64,000 nucleotides of DNA, from contig WUJK01000009.1 in NCBI GenBank assembly GCA_011317545.1, positions 372,001 to 436,000 of the forward strand, in the 5' to 3' direction. Each line of letters starts with the position of its first letter. The stretch's first letter is position 1. Source of the DNA: Coniella vitis. Taxonomy: Eukaryota > Ascomycota > Sordariomycetes > Diaporthales > Schizoparmaceae. The notes beneath the pieces were generated by a model. It saw only the letters and a program-made list of their open reading frames with translations, did no database searches and had not been told where the DNA came from. The position numbers were made by a program, and so were the translations under genes. Shown here one piece after another: positions 10,539 through 23,800 of the stretch.

Positions 10539-11354
10539 CGCACCGGGAAAAAGGCCGGAACCTCGAGCACAGGTTGAGTTCGCGTGCTTGCAAAGCTGGA
10601 CTATCAGAAAAGTATGCTCGCGGGAGTGGAGTCAGAATGCTGGGAGACTGTACTAAACGGCAATAGAGAGGCATGCATCCGTCTTAGGCCTGCCTCTTGC
10701 CTCTTACCTCTTTTGGGATTTTCCTTTGTGCCTTTCTCCTGCTACAAGATCATGGGTGCCGTATAATCAAGGCTACTGTATACGAAGATGCGTTTAAAAA
10801 TCTCAGTATATTGTCTTTATTCTTCTTCTGGCCTTCACTTGCTCCTCTGGTCTCTGTCTTGACGGGTATGAATGCATAGTGAAATTGACGCCGAGTGTTT
10901 CTCCCCTGACTCACATCGCCTCCTGCTGGCACTTCTGTACCGCCTTAACGTAGATTGGTACTGAGTGACGTTGAAATCTCTGTGATACCACGTATCACCA
11001 TTGCTGCCCTATGATAAAATGGAGGATGGAGGTATAAGCAGGTGGGCCAGGTTATTAAACAGACAGCCCCTGCTGGATCTCTAATACTATTTGCTAGACC
11101 CCGACTCTGGGCGCTTAACTATACTGCAAAACTGTTTCCTATAGCTAGGTTCCTATAGTCTGTTTCCTCTATTTCGCGGTTGATTTCTGGATTATATCTA
11201 CTCAGCTAACCTTTTCCCTATATAGAGAACTTACAGAAAAGAAGGAGTACCGGATAATAGATAGGTAAATCAAAATATAAATTATAATAACAATTATTTT
11301 CTTAAACTAGATTCCTAATGCTAGTTAAAGATGATTATCAAAAGTATGGAAAGG
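10539..11354. other. Transition from gene island into the AT-rich block
   Basis: Ordinary sequence to about 11.08 kb, then rising A+T with CpA/TpG loss. The last bases before element 1 (11338-11354) may be the 3' end of the minus-strand relic gene whose body lies at 18998-20265. No other gene seen. Confidence 0.4.
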
Positions 11355-11359
11355 ATGGG

Positions 11360-11820
11360 TGTTATAACCCATGAACATGCAGGTCACAGGAACAGGCCAG
11401 CGCAACTATATACCAGCAAATCGGAACCTCAACGGACCGATGGGGATCTCTTATATAAGAACACAGAATAGCATAATCAGGGTTAGGGTCTAAAGTGCTA
11501 TATTAGATCACTAGAGATCACCACTACTCACCAGAGCATTAGTAAGCACTAGTAAGCATTAATAAGCTATATATTAATAAGCACTATAACGAAAGGATAT
11601 AAGGATAGGAGTTTATAGCTTAATATTAGATAGTTTCCTTATAAGTCTTTAGTTATAAATCTAAATATTATTTTATATAATAGGGTAATCCCTCTTAATT
11701 ACTTATAATACTTAATATTACTCGATAACGTACGGAGACTTAAAGGTAATACTTCCCTACCTACTAATATATAACTTATAGGTACTTCTAGAATTAAGGA
11801 TTCGGGTAAGGATTATTATA
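11360..11820 (+). repeat. 5' LTR of element 1 (461 bp)
   Basis: Begins TGTTATAACCC and ends GGATTATTATA. Contains a telomere-like agggttaggg near 11479. The 5' LTR keeps more CpA than the 3' copy. Confidence 0.93.
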
Positions 11821-11999
11821 TTTTTATAAGTCTTATTTAGGACGGTCTATATATACCTCTTAGGTAATATTAAGTATAGTATTTAACTATAATACTAATA
11901 GTTCTAGCCCCTTAATAGTTAACTAAACCTAGAATACTAATTAGTAACTCTTAACTACTATTAATATACTTACTATATATATTATAGAACTCGAGGCTC

Positions 12000-14900
12000 G
12001 AGGAAGTATTAGCGGAACTCCTAATAAGCCCTTTAAGATAGAGCAGCCTAAGGTTTATCGCGGATAAGAAGACGATATTTAACCTTTTATTATAGCCCTT
12101 AGAGCTTACTTCTAATATTACTAATAGTAATTCCCTATTAAAGCTAAGAAAGTAGAATTCGTAGTTAATAGGCTTAAAGGCGATATATTTATATAGTTTA
12201 AATCTATCCTACGGAACTTCCTGGAATTCGATACGGAAGAGACTAGAGAAGACGAGACTAACGAACTCTTTATATTATTCGAAACCTTCGCCTTAATACT
12301 TAAGGAAACCTTTAGAAACCCTAACGAAAAATATAACGTAGAATATAAGATCTCCTAACTTAAGTAAACTAAATTAATATCGTACTATATAATACTCTTT
12401 AAATAAATTATATTATATCTCTATTAGGATAATAAACCCCTTATAATAGCCTATTATAATAAACTTAAAGAATCTATTAAAAACGAATTATATAAGATAC
12501 CCCGATTAGAGATATTCGTAGAATTCGTAGTAATAATAATAGCTATCGATAACCGTAATTAGGAAAGGAACTAGGAATAGTAAGGAAGGTAAAGACCTAT
12601 TATTAACTTTATACCTAGGGCTAATACCGGAAAATAATATTAATAACTACCTTAACGCTTTATACCTCGATAGAATAACTACTGCGGAATAATAACTAAC
12701 GGTATAATATACTTAGGCCTTATAGAGCTTAATATAGCTTAAAGGAAACCTATAAATAAGGAATACTTTAATTACGGTAGGATAGGCTATTTTATATAAG
12801 AATACCGATAACCTAAGAAACCTAGAGAATTTAAGAAAGTCCCCGAAGGACGATAAGTTAATATTATAATATATAAGACTATAAACTCTACTCCTAGCTA
12901 AAACTAGCTTCTAGAGTAAGTATCGGACGATTCCGATTATAAACTTCTTATCTAAACCTTTTATTATAAGGATAATTATATAATATACCTCTCGGTAAAA
13001 TAAGGCTTAGGATAATTCTCTTAGAAACCTTATAAGGAACGATAAATTATAGTTACTTAGAGAATACCCCTCCCTATAGATAACGGTTTATTCGAAAAAC
13101 TAATAATAGAATAATAAGCCTAGCTTATTAGGGAATACCCCTATTAGCGTAATATAAAAGGGTATAAGCTACCTAATAAAACGGATATACTATAAAGTAA
13201 TATTACGGAAATTATAGAATAATAGGAAACGCTCTATATTAGTTAGGATACTAGCGCTTAAACTATTAACGAAGAAATAAGCTTAGAATTAGAAAGCTTT
13301 ATAAACGAAGATACCGATAAAGGAGATATATACTACCTTATCTATAGTATTATACTTAGAGAACTATTCCGAATAATAACCTATTAAGATAAAACCCCCC
13401 TTATATAGGAAGACGCGCGAATTAATTATCTCTACGAAAAGTACTACTAGATTATATAGTTTACCTATATTATATATAATTATAAATAATACTTTAAATA
13501 TAAGGTAATTAATAAATAGTTCCCTATATATAAGATAGGGTATAGTATTATCGCTTATAACGATAATAATAGCGATTATTATAAAGTACTTAGAATAAGG
13601 GGAAACTATACTAATACTAGCCTTATATATAATACCCCCTACAAATATACTATATAATAAGTAAAATAGTATTAGTATATAATACCTTAGTATATACTTT
13701 ATATATAAGAAAAAGCGCTCGATTAATATAGAATATACGAATAAAAATAAAGGGAAAAGCTTATAAAACCCGTATATATAGAACCTATATATTATAGCTT
13801 TTATAAGCGCGCCGATTATATAAAATACCTAGCGGATAAAGTATATACCTATTATAACCTTAAAGATAATTAACCCGGAGTATAAACTCCCTATACGGAA
13901 GAAGAAAACTAAGCGCGCTTATAGCAATAGGCTATAGTATATATACGATACGGAATATAATAAGCTAAGAACCTAATATAAATAGTAGCCCTTAGAGTAT
14001 AATAAGAATAATAGAACCTAAAAGGTAAGGATCGCCTATAAGGGATAATAAGCGATTAGGACTTACGATAAAGTCCCTCTATACGATCGATAGCTCGATA
14101 TACGAATATTTAAAAATCGTAGTATAAATTAACGGTAAATATTATATAATACTCCTAGATAACGGAGTATAAGGAAATTTTATATCCCTAAGCGTTATTA
14201 ATAGAGAATAGATACTTTAGAAGAAGAAGATAAAACCCTATAAACTTAATATTATAGAAGGTATAGAAGTTACTTATAGCTAAGGTATTATCGATATAAA
14301 ATCTAATTAATTATTAATTATAATCTATAAATATACGATATTAATAAACTTCGATATTACGGATATTATATAATATAAGCTGATTTTAGGTATATTATAA
14401 TTAAGAAAGGAAAATCCTCGAATCGATTAAACTAATAGCTATATTTTATAGGATAAAGCGGATACCTAAGAAACGGTTATAATTAAAGGCGTAGGATCGG
14501 ATTTAGTTATTAAGTAATACCTAAATAATAGGGGCTTAAACGAATTTATATATACCTCTAAATCGAGAAGAACTATAGTAACGGTTAATTATAGAAACGA
14601 TTACCTTCGATAGCTTATAAAGAAGGATCTCGTAATAATTAATACCTAATAAAAAAAGGGATATAGCAGATTAGGATATAATATAATAGGATTCTATAGA
14701 TAATAAGATATATTATCGTAGTAAGTTTAAGAAGGAACTAAGTATATATAACAATATCTCCTTATAATAGTAACTATATAAGACGAAGATATATTTAGAA
14801 ACCTCTCCGGTATATTAGAAGAGTATCGGAAGTTTATAAAACTATTTTAAGGAAAATTCGATAACGGCCTATTAGAGTACGGCTTATACGATTATAAGAT

Positions 14901-17580
14901 CCTACTTAAAGAAGGAGAATAACTAAAGTTCTTTTCTATCTACGGATTAGATAAGGATAAACTTAAAGTACTTAGAGAATATATTAACGAAAACCTTAAG
15001 AAAGGCTATATTAGACCCTTATATTTACTAGTAGGATACCTAATCCTATTTATACTAAAGAAAAACTGTAAACTACGATTATATATTAATTATCGGTAAC
15101 TTAATAATATTATAATTAAGAATCGATACCCCTTACCTCTCTTTAAAGAATTTAGAGATAGATTTAAAAGAGCCTAATAGTTTATAGTCCTCGACCTTAA
15201 GGAAGAATATATATATATTTATATTAAACCCGGAGAAGAGTAGAAAATAGCGTTTAGAATACGCTATAGATATTTTAAATATCTTATTATACTATTCGGA
15301 TTTACTAATACCCCTATATTATTTTAGGAAATAATAAACTTTATCTTATATAAATACTTCGATTATTTTATAATCGTTTACCTAAACGATATCCTTATTT
15401 ATTTAAAGATATTCGAAGAATATTAGAAGTATATTATAATAATCCTATAAATCCTCTAAGATAATAGAAGTTTAATAGAATCTATTAAATATAATTAAAA
15501 TACTTAAGAAGTTAACTACCTCGGATATACTATTATATTAGGGTATATATAAATATAGAAAGATAAAGTATAGGTAGTTAGAGATTAGCCTATACCCTAG
15601 AATATTAAGGATATTAAAGCCTTCTTAGGTTATACTAACTTCTACCGATAATTTATTAAGAATTATAATAGTATTATAGTACTATTTATAGAACTTACGA
15701 AAAAGGATATTACCTTTAATTAGAACGAATAGGTATAGAAGGCCTTTAATATAATTAAGGATATAATTATATTAGAACTAATCTTAATCGAAGTAGATTA
15801 AGATAAAATTTTCGAAATCGAGATAAATATATTAGATTATATATTCGGTAGATAACTCGGATAACGAGATAATAAAGGATAACTACGGATAGTTAGTAAC
15901 TTTAATAAAAAGCTAAACGGATTAGAACTTAACTATAGAATACCTAATTAAGAACTTATAATAATAGTAGAAGCCTTTAGGGAATAGCGATACTACCTTA
16001 TCGGCGTAAAATAATAAATCCTTATATATATAGATTATAAGAATCTTTAGATATTTACCTCGATAAAGTAGCTTAATAAACGATAAGTTAGATAATATAA
16101 GTTCTTATTAGAATTCGATTTTAAGATTATCTACTATAAAGGTAAAGAAAACGAATAAGTAGACGCTCTTAGCAGACGGTTAGATTATAAGGATAGTAAT
16201 AATAAAGACTAGGATATTATAGTAATCTTTAGGGAAGATTCGGAAGGTAACCTTATTATACTATCTATTACTAAGGAACTTAACGTAATACTACGTATCG
16301 AAGGAGAAATACCTAACCTCGATAATATAATAATATCGGAATAAAAACGACTATATTAGAAGTATTTATAGCGTATTAGTATATAGATACTAAGGAATTA
16401 GAGCAACCTATAAAAAGATCTAATATTATTAGAATCTACCGAATCTTAAGAAACGAGTTATAGATATCGTTAATAACTATAATATATATAAACGAAATAA
16501 GATAGAACGGTATAAACCTTACGGATTATTATAACCTCTACTAATACCTATAACTATTTAGTTATCTATTAATCTAGACTTTATTACTAAGCTACCCCTC
16601 TTACGAAAACCCTTAACTTAGGTATAGTATAATAGTATCTTAATAGTAGTTTATAGACTAAGTAAGTATATATATTTCTTACTATATAAAGAAAGTAGTA
16701 TTATAGAAGAACTCGTATATATATTCCTCCGTATTATTATCGCTAACTACGGAATACCTTAGGAAATTATATTAAATAGAGATAGAAGATTTATATTAAT
16801 ATTCTAGATCTTACTTACTAAATACCTCGGAACGATATAACGTATATCTATAGTATTTTATCCTTAGATAAATAGATAAATAGAATATATTAACTAAATT
16901 ATAGAATAGTATTTATAATATTATATTAACTATAAATAGGATAATTAGATTAAACTCTTACCTATAATATAATTCGTATATAATAGCGTAGATACGATAA
17001 GTATAGGAAAATTACTATTCTTCCTACTCTACGGATATAACCCTACGGTATATTATAAAATACTATTAGGTAGAAACGTAGAAACGGTAGACTAATATAC
17101 TAGAAGAATTAAGTAATTATACGAAGATACTCGATATATACTTTAGGATATTAAAGAATAAATAACGAAATACGCTAATTAGAAAAGGATTAAGGGATTA
17201 ATCCTATAAAAGGGAGCTAAAATCTACCTTAACCGTAAAATATTAAAATTACTAAACCTAGCGATAAACTCGATTATAGAAAACTCGGACCTTATAAAAT
17301 TATATAATAGATTTTACTAGTTAACTATAAATTAGAAATCCTATATATATACCTATACCTAGTCTTCTATATTTTACTCCTAGAGCTAGTATTAGTAGAC
17401 GTAGAACTCTCGTACGATATAGATATTATCGAACTAGAATAAGTATAATACGAAGTTAAATAGATTCTCGACTTATATAAACGCGGATACGGAAAATAAT
17501 ACCTTATTAAGTAGAAATATTACGATAATTCGGAAAATACTTAGGAATTACTAAAGAATATATACCTAGACCTTATTAAA
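12000..17580 (+). pseudogene. gag-pol remnant of element 1
   Basis: Gag-type helical sequence (about 12160-12600) is followed by a CCHC zinc knuckle at 12758-12805, in which RIP has turned cysteines into tyrosines (YFNYG..GYFI). Protease-like sequence follows at about 14080-14400. RT lies at about 15000-15560, with the active-site segment at 15377-15395 reading YLND instead of YLDD. RNase H lies at about 15800-16150 and an integrase zinc/core region at about 16400-17050. Dozens of in-frame TAA/TAG codons. Frame boundaries are approximate. Confidence 0.85.
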
Positions 17581-17615
17581 GAATAGGAAAATAAAAAGTT
17601 ATTATAGCTTTAGAT

Positions 17616-17702
17616 AGAGAAGGTACTATAGGGAATCGAACCCCGGACCTCCTAATAAGAAACTAGGAACTCTAACTACTAAGCTATAAGACTATTCGTA
17701 CC
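17616..17702 (-). other. tRNA-like fragment in the 3' region of element 1
   Basis: On the minus strand a B-box-like GGTTCGATTCC, with a T-stem cgggg/cccta, follows an anticodon-like hairpin CCTAG-tttctta-TTAGG that would present TCT (Arg), and a D-arm-like TAGCTTAGTAGTT. I could not make a matching acceptor stem, so this is a relic or chance resemblance, not a tRNA gene. Confidence 0.3.
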
Positions 17703-18531
17703 TTTAACTATAATAACTACCTATAGAAATAACTAGACCCCTTATTAAGGATTAAGAACCTCTAATATATAAAGAACCTAGGTTAAATCCCGACTAATTA
17801 ATCGTAGCGTTAAGCGCTACTAACGTATTCTAATTCGTACCCTTAAATAAGGGATCCTATATAGATAATATAGCCTCTTTAAACGAAATAGCTTAAATAA
17901 TCTCGGTAATACGCTCCTATTCTTCCTCCTCTAACCTAGTATTTACTAGCTTTACGCCCTTCTCTTATAGAAACCTACGCTATTTCTTTAAGTATATTAA
18001 GCGAGTAAGAGATTTATTTAAATAAGCCTAAGCTTCGGCTTAAAGCTTAGCTAGCTCCTTTTAATATTTTAATATCCGCTCCTCTTCCTCTAACTTATAA
18101 TTATCGAGCCGAGAGAGCTTATCGGTAATCCGGGATATTACTAAAGGTTAGTATAATATATAAGTAACTTAGGAAGAAGCTATACCTATAAGAAGATACC
18201 GGAACGCGATACCTATTATAAGAACGATTATATTTCGTATACTATATATAGCTCTTAACTCCGTTAACTATCTTATATACTAGGCCCTCCTTAAGATAGA
18301 AAGAATAGGATATAACTTTAAAGCTATTAGTCTTAATATAATAAAAACGTTCGATATAGGTAAAACGCTTCTTAGATAAAGACGAAGATCTAGAATTCGT
18401 ATAACGCGATTCTATAATTCTTAACGATATAACGAATTAGGAAGGTATAATCCGAAGTAAGAATATTAGGCAGGACTACTTACGGAAATACTATAAGTCT
18501 TTAAGGATAAAGACTAATAAAAGGGAGATAA

Positions 18532-18992
18532 TATTATAACCTATAAATATATAGGTTATAAGAATAGGCTAGCGTAACTATATACTAGCAAATCGGAACT
18601 TTAATAAACCGATAGGGATCTCTTATATAAGAATATAGAATAGTATAATTAGGGTTAGGGTCTAAAGTGCTATATTAGATTACTAGAAATTACTACTACT
18701 TACTAGAGTATTAGTAAGTACTAGTAAGTATTAATAAGCTATATATTAATAAGCATTATAACGGAAAGATATAAGGATAGGAGTTTATAGCTTAATATTA
18801 GATAGTTTCCTTATAAGTCTTTATTTATAAATCTAAGTATTATTTTATATAATAGGGTAATCCCTTTTAATCACTTGTGATACTTAATATTGCTCGATAA
18901 TGTACGGAGACTTAAAGGTAATACTTCCCTACCTGCTAATATATAACTTATAGGTACTTCCAGAATCAGGGATTCGGGCAAGGATTATTATA
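18532..18992 (+). repeat. 3' LTR of element 1 (461 bp)
   Basis: Same length and ends as the 5' LTR; differences are mostly C-to-T and G-to-A changes. Ends directly at the second ATGGG duplication. Confidence 0.93.
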
Positions 18993-18997
18993 ATGGG

Positions 18998-20265
18998 TGT
19001 ACGTGGGTGTTGTTCGTGATTATAAAGCGTATTTGCATTTAGCTGATAATAACTGGTATAATAGGCGCATAGTTTAGTAGTATAACACTCCTTTAGTATT
19101 GCCTATTAGACTAATATAGCAGCAAGTATATATGCTACGTATAATACCCCAAACTTATCCAGTGTTAAAGAAAGGCAAATCCATTACGAAGTCTCCCTAT
19201 TGTGCATCTTGTAGCTAAGCAGATCCTTCTCGTCGGATCCATCCTATTCAGGCATAATAACCTTCTTTATTAATGCCGTATACGCTGCCGAGACCTTAAG
19301 CGGACGCGTTATAGAGTCGCTTGTATTATTAAAGGCTACTATCCCTTAGTAACGAGCTCTTATATAAGCACCGGAATCGGGGAGCACGGGAAAAGGATAT
19401 AGCTTAAGTATTACTTTAAAGCGACGAGCCTAACCAAGGTTAGTAAATAAGTCCTAAATAATACCCTCTAATCCTAGCACTTATATAGCTAAGTATAGCT
19501 CCTTATTGTCTATAAAGGTATATCGTCGCGTTTCCTTTCGCCGCTATATACAACTTTCTGCCGTCCTTCGTACCTAATGCTCTAGCTCGTGGTGCTGCTT
19601 TGGCGAGTGCTTCTATTGACCAATGTATGCCTTATATCTTAGTCTCTGTTAACAGTTTAATATAACGGGTTAGGTGCTATACCTAACTATATATCTTAAG
19701 CGTCTAGTCCTATAGAATAATATTACGATAAAATTCGTAGATAATCGATTAATTAGGGCGCTGCTGCCTCTTATTTCTCTATACTCGGTAGAGCCTCTAG
19801 AACGGCGAGTATATCGCGGAGAGTATATATTACTCGAGTTTAGATTATTTATAATAACGGAGCTTATTATCGGCTTCCTCGGTTATAGAATCGTCGTTTA
19901 GATAGAGAAGGTACTAGGCTCGAACCCCGGAAGAGAGCTTAGTATTATAGTCGATATCTATTAGTAGCTATATTATTATCTTAGCAGCCTATTAATATTC
20001 TCTCTTATTAAGGAAAGAGGTATAGTTCGATAAAACGTCGCTAGCGGGCTCTTCCCCGAGAATCTCGATAAGGGTATTATCTAGAACGTCTTCGTCTAGG
20101 TCTACCTCTAGTTTATCTTCTTTATCGTCTTATTTTATAAACAGCCCTCTATCGTCTTCTTCTAAAAAGGGCCCTTTATTGTTAGTATTATCGTCGTCTA
20201 GGATCTTTTAGATAAGCGCTTTATTAAACTCGGTAGCTTTCTCGATAAAATACTATAAGCGCTAA
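18998..20265 (-). pseudogene. RIP-degraded gene remnant, body segment, split by three LTR-element insertions
   Basis: One minus-strand frame crosses this whole segment with essentially only TAA/TAG interruptions and a single TGA. Readable blocks include an acidic stretch (FLEEDDRGLFIK, EVDLDEDVLDNTLIEILGEE), EALAKAAPRARALGTKDGRK and GDFVMDLPFFNTG. Remove element 2 (20271-27650 plus one TSD copy) and element E (27709-48065 plus one TSD copy) and the frame continues without a shift into 27656-27708 and then 48066-48190, reading a basic TDSKRKNRRRILKRYVIRF segment. At the other end it runs into the pre-insertion flank of element 1 and meets a TGA near 11338. Family not recognised; it could be a host gene or an older transposon ORF. 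RIP depletes TGA generally, which weakens the frame argument. Confidence 0.5.
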
Positions 20266-20270
20266 CGTAC

Positions 20271-20737
20271 TGTTATAACCCACGATCATGCAGGTCACAG
20301 GAACAGGCCAACGCAACATGGCATCAGAAGTCGGAACTATAACGGACCGACAAGATCTCTTATGTAAATATCAGGATACTTAGGATAACGTAATCAGGGT
20401 TAGGGTTCTAATAGTTGTACGATCGATGGAATCGATATCGACCGTATCGACTAGCATACTATAAGTCGATAGAATCGATATCGATTATATCGACCCACCT
20501 AAACAACAGAAGGATATAAGTATAGGAGTTTACGGCTTAATATTAGATAGTTTCCTTATAGTCTTTAGTTATAAATCTAAGTATTATTTTATATAATAGG
20601 GTAATCCCTCTTGATTACTTATAATACTTGATATTGCTCGATAACGTACGAAGACTTAAAGGTAATACTTCCCTATCCTGCTAATATATAACTTATAGAT
20701 ACTTCCAGAATCAGGGATTTAGGTAAGGATCATTATA
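20271..20737 (+). repeat. 5' LTR of element 2 (467 bp)
   Basis: Starts TGTTATAACCC and ends GGATCATTATA. The central module holds repeated ATCGATATCGA-type palindromic blocks (about 20425-20500) not found in the LTRs of elements 1, 3 or 4. A telomere-like agggttagggtt lies at 20396-20407. Confidence 0.93.
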
Positions 20738-20839
20738 TTCTTATAACTCTTATTTAGGACGGTCTATATATACCTCTTGGGTAATATTAAGTATAGTAGT
20801 AATAGCTCCTTAGACCCTTACTCCGTCTACCTCTAGCAA

Positions 20840-23800
20840 AGGGCGCCGCCCTATCGTAATCTAGGAAGAGATAACCCGATAGTTAGTCGAACTTATTTAG
20901 CAATTAGTAAACCTACGAGCTATATAGAATCGATAGGCTACTACTATTTACGAATAAGCGTAGCAGATCTATTAGTACTAAGCTATAGCTAACGCTATTC
21001 CTACCCCGGTCCTTATAACTACTAATAGATATAAAATAGATAAGCCCGCTATATATAACGGTAACTAGAAAACGCTATAAGGATTCTTTACCTACTATAA
21101 GGTATACTTCCTATATAATATAGCTTAGTTTACTACCGAACCCGATAAGGTTATCCTAGCCGGTATTCGACTTAAGAAGGACGCCTTTATTTAGTATAAA
21201 CCTTCGCTTTACGATTACCTCGAGCACCTCGGCGACCTTTCTTAACGTAAGCAAACTACTAAGGATATATTCGACTTATTTATAGGATTTAAGAAGATTC
21301 TTAAGGAAATCTTTAGTAACCCTAATAAAGAAAGGATTATAGCTTAATAACTTATAGAACTAAAGTAAACTAAATCGGCCTTAGCCTATACGGTTTACTT
21401 TAAATAACTCTTAATATAACTCCTATAGGAAGATAAGAATCTTATAGAATACTATTATAAAGGATTAAAGGACGAAGTTAAAGATAAAATCTCTAAATAG
21501 GATTAGCCTATAGATTTCGTAATATTTAGTAATAATACTATCCGTATTAATAACCGTTTCTACGAAAGACGTATAGAGAAGAGTAAGAAAGGAGGAAGCT
21601 ATACTATATAGAGAAATTACGCTAATACTAGACAGCGGATTTAATAAACTACTAACCGTAGCTTCTAGTAATAAGGTACGGTAGTTAGCAGTATAATATA
21701 CTTAGGCCCTATAGAGCTCGACGTAGCCTAACGAAAAATAATAAGCAGAGAATGCTATAACTATAGTAAGATAGGCTACTTTGTATAAGAATATCGATAA
21801 CCTAAGAAACCTAGAGAATTTAAGAAAGTCCTAGAAGGACGATAAGCTAATATTATAATACGAAAAATTTAAGAACCTACTCCTAGCTAAAACTAGCTTC
21901 TAGAGTAAGCGTCGAATAAACCTAACTACGGACTCCTTAATTAGATATTCTATTATAAGGATAATTATATAACGTACCTCTCGGTAAAGTAAGGCTTAGG
22001 ATAGTTTCCCTAGAAGCTATAAAAGGAATAATAACTAGTAATAAGTAATAGAGAAGAAATGCTTAAAAACCTATTCGATAAACCTCTTATAGAATAATAA
22101 GTATAGATTATAAAGGAATATCCTTACTAACGATAGGTTATAGGTTACTAGCCCGTATAAGATAACGAAGTCTCTATAATCACCGAATAATAGGAAAACC
22201 TTAGTATATAAGATATAAGTACCTAAACTATTAGCGATAAAACTAACTTAGGATCGGAAAGTTCTATAGACGAAGACCTGGATTATAATACTATTAATTA
22301 TATTATCCTAGGCATTACGCTTAAAGAACTTTTTAGGATACTTATATATTAAGAGACGGAGCCTTAACCTAATAAAGATCTATAAATCTACTATCTTTAT
22401 AAATATTACTATAAACTCCTATAATTCTCTTATATTACCTATAATTATAGATAGCACTTTACTAAGAAGGTAACTAACGAATAGTTCCCTATTAGAATTA
22501 TAGGATATCGCGCTATCGTATACGACGATTATAGCAGCGACTACTAGGCAGTACTTAAAACTAGTAAAATATATATATACGTTAGATTACTATACGATTA
22601 TCTACGGGAATATTACCTTAATTATACGAAATAGTTTAGATATAAATACCTATTATACGCTATATATATATAAGAAAAAGCTTACGATTAGCACCGAATA
22701 AAGAATTAATAATAAACTAAGAGATTTACGAATATTAATATAGAGAAGAGAATATTATAAAATAAAATTAGATAAGGTATATAATAAGCTAAGTAACTCG
22801 CTTAATTAGTAGCAATAGATATATAACGAGAATATAGTTACCTAAAAGGAAAAGATCGCTTATAAGGGATAATATACGATCCGAACTTATAGAAAAGTCT
22901 CTTTATATAATATAAGGCTCGATATACGAATACTTGAAAATTAATATACGAATCTATAACTAGTATTATATAATACTCCTAAATAGCGAAGTATAAGGAA
23001 ATTTTATATCCCTAAGAGTAATTAATAGAGAATAAATACCTTAGAAGAAGAAGATAGAACCCTATAAACTTAGTATCGTAGAAGGTATAGAAATCGCTTA
23101 TAGAAATAGTATTATCGATATAGAATCTAATTAATTATTAGTTACGATCTACGGATATACGATACTAATAAACTTCGATATTACGGATACCGTATAATAT
23201 AAACTAATTTTAGAGATATTATAGTTAAGAAAGGAAAATCCTCGAATCGATTAGACTAATAGCTATATTTTATAGGGTAAAGCGGATACCTAGGAAATAG
23301 TTATAATTAAAGGTATAGGATTAAGTTTAGTTATTAAGCGATACCTAAGTAATAGGGGCTTAAACGAACTTATATATACCTTTAAATTAAGAAGAACTAA
23401 GATAATAGCTACCCTAAGATATAATAAACCTCGATAGCTTATAGAGAAGGATCTAGTAATAGTTAGTACCTTATAAATAAGAGGGTATAGCAGATTAGGA
23501 TGCGATATAATAGGATTCTATAGATAATAGGATATATTATCGTAGTAGGTTTAAGAAGGAATAAAGTATATATAATGATATCTCCTATTCCTCGTAGTAT
23601 ATACGGAAGAAGATATATTTAAAGACCTCTCCGGTATATTAGAAGAGTATCGGAAGTTTATAAAAGTATTTTAATAAAGATTCGATAATAGCCTACCGGA
23701 ATACGGCTAATATAACTATAAAATCCTATTTAAAGAAGGAGAATAACTAAAGTTCTTTCCTATCTACGGACTAGACGAAGATAAACTTAAGGTACTCCGG

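Larger units (their letters stand above)
11360..18992 (+). mobile_element. Element 1: complete RIP-degraded Ty3/gypsy LTR retrotransposon
   Basis: 7,633 bp, bounded by two 461-bp LTRs and a perfect 5-bp target-site duplication ATGGG (11355-11359 and 18993-18997). LTR ends read TG/TA...TA, as expected for TG...CA after RIP. A purine-rich tract (aagggagataa) precedes the 3' LTR. The order gag with a zinc knuckle, protease, RT, RNase H, integrase places it in Ty3/gypsy. Almost every CpA/TpG is lost, and every frame is full of TAA/TAG, so it cannot be autonomous. Closely related to elements 2, 3 and 4. Confidence 0.95.

Noticed and set aside
19895..19945. tRNA-like B-box (ggttcgagcc on the minus strand)
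   Set aside because: No acceptor or anticodon stem; it lies in the relic reading frame.
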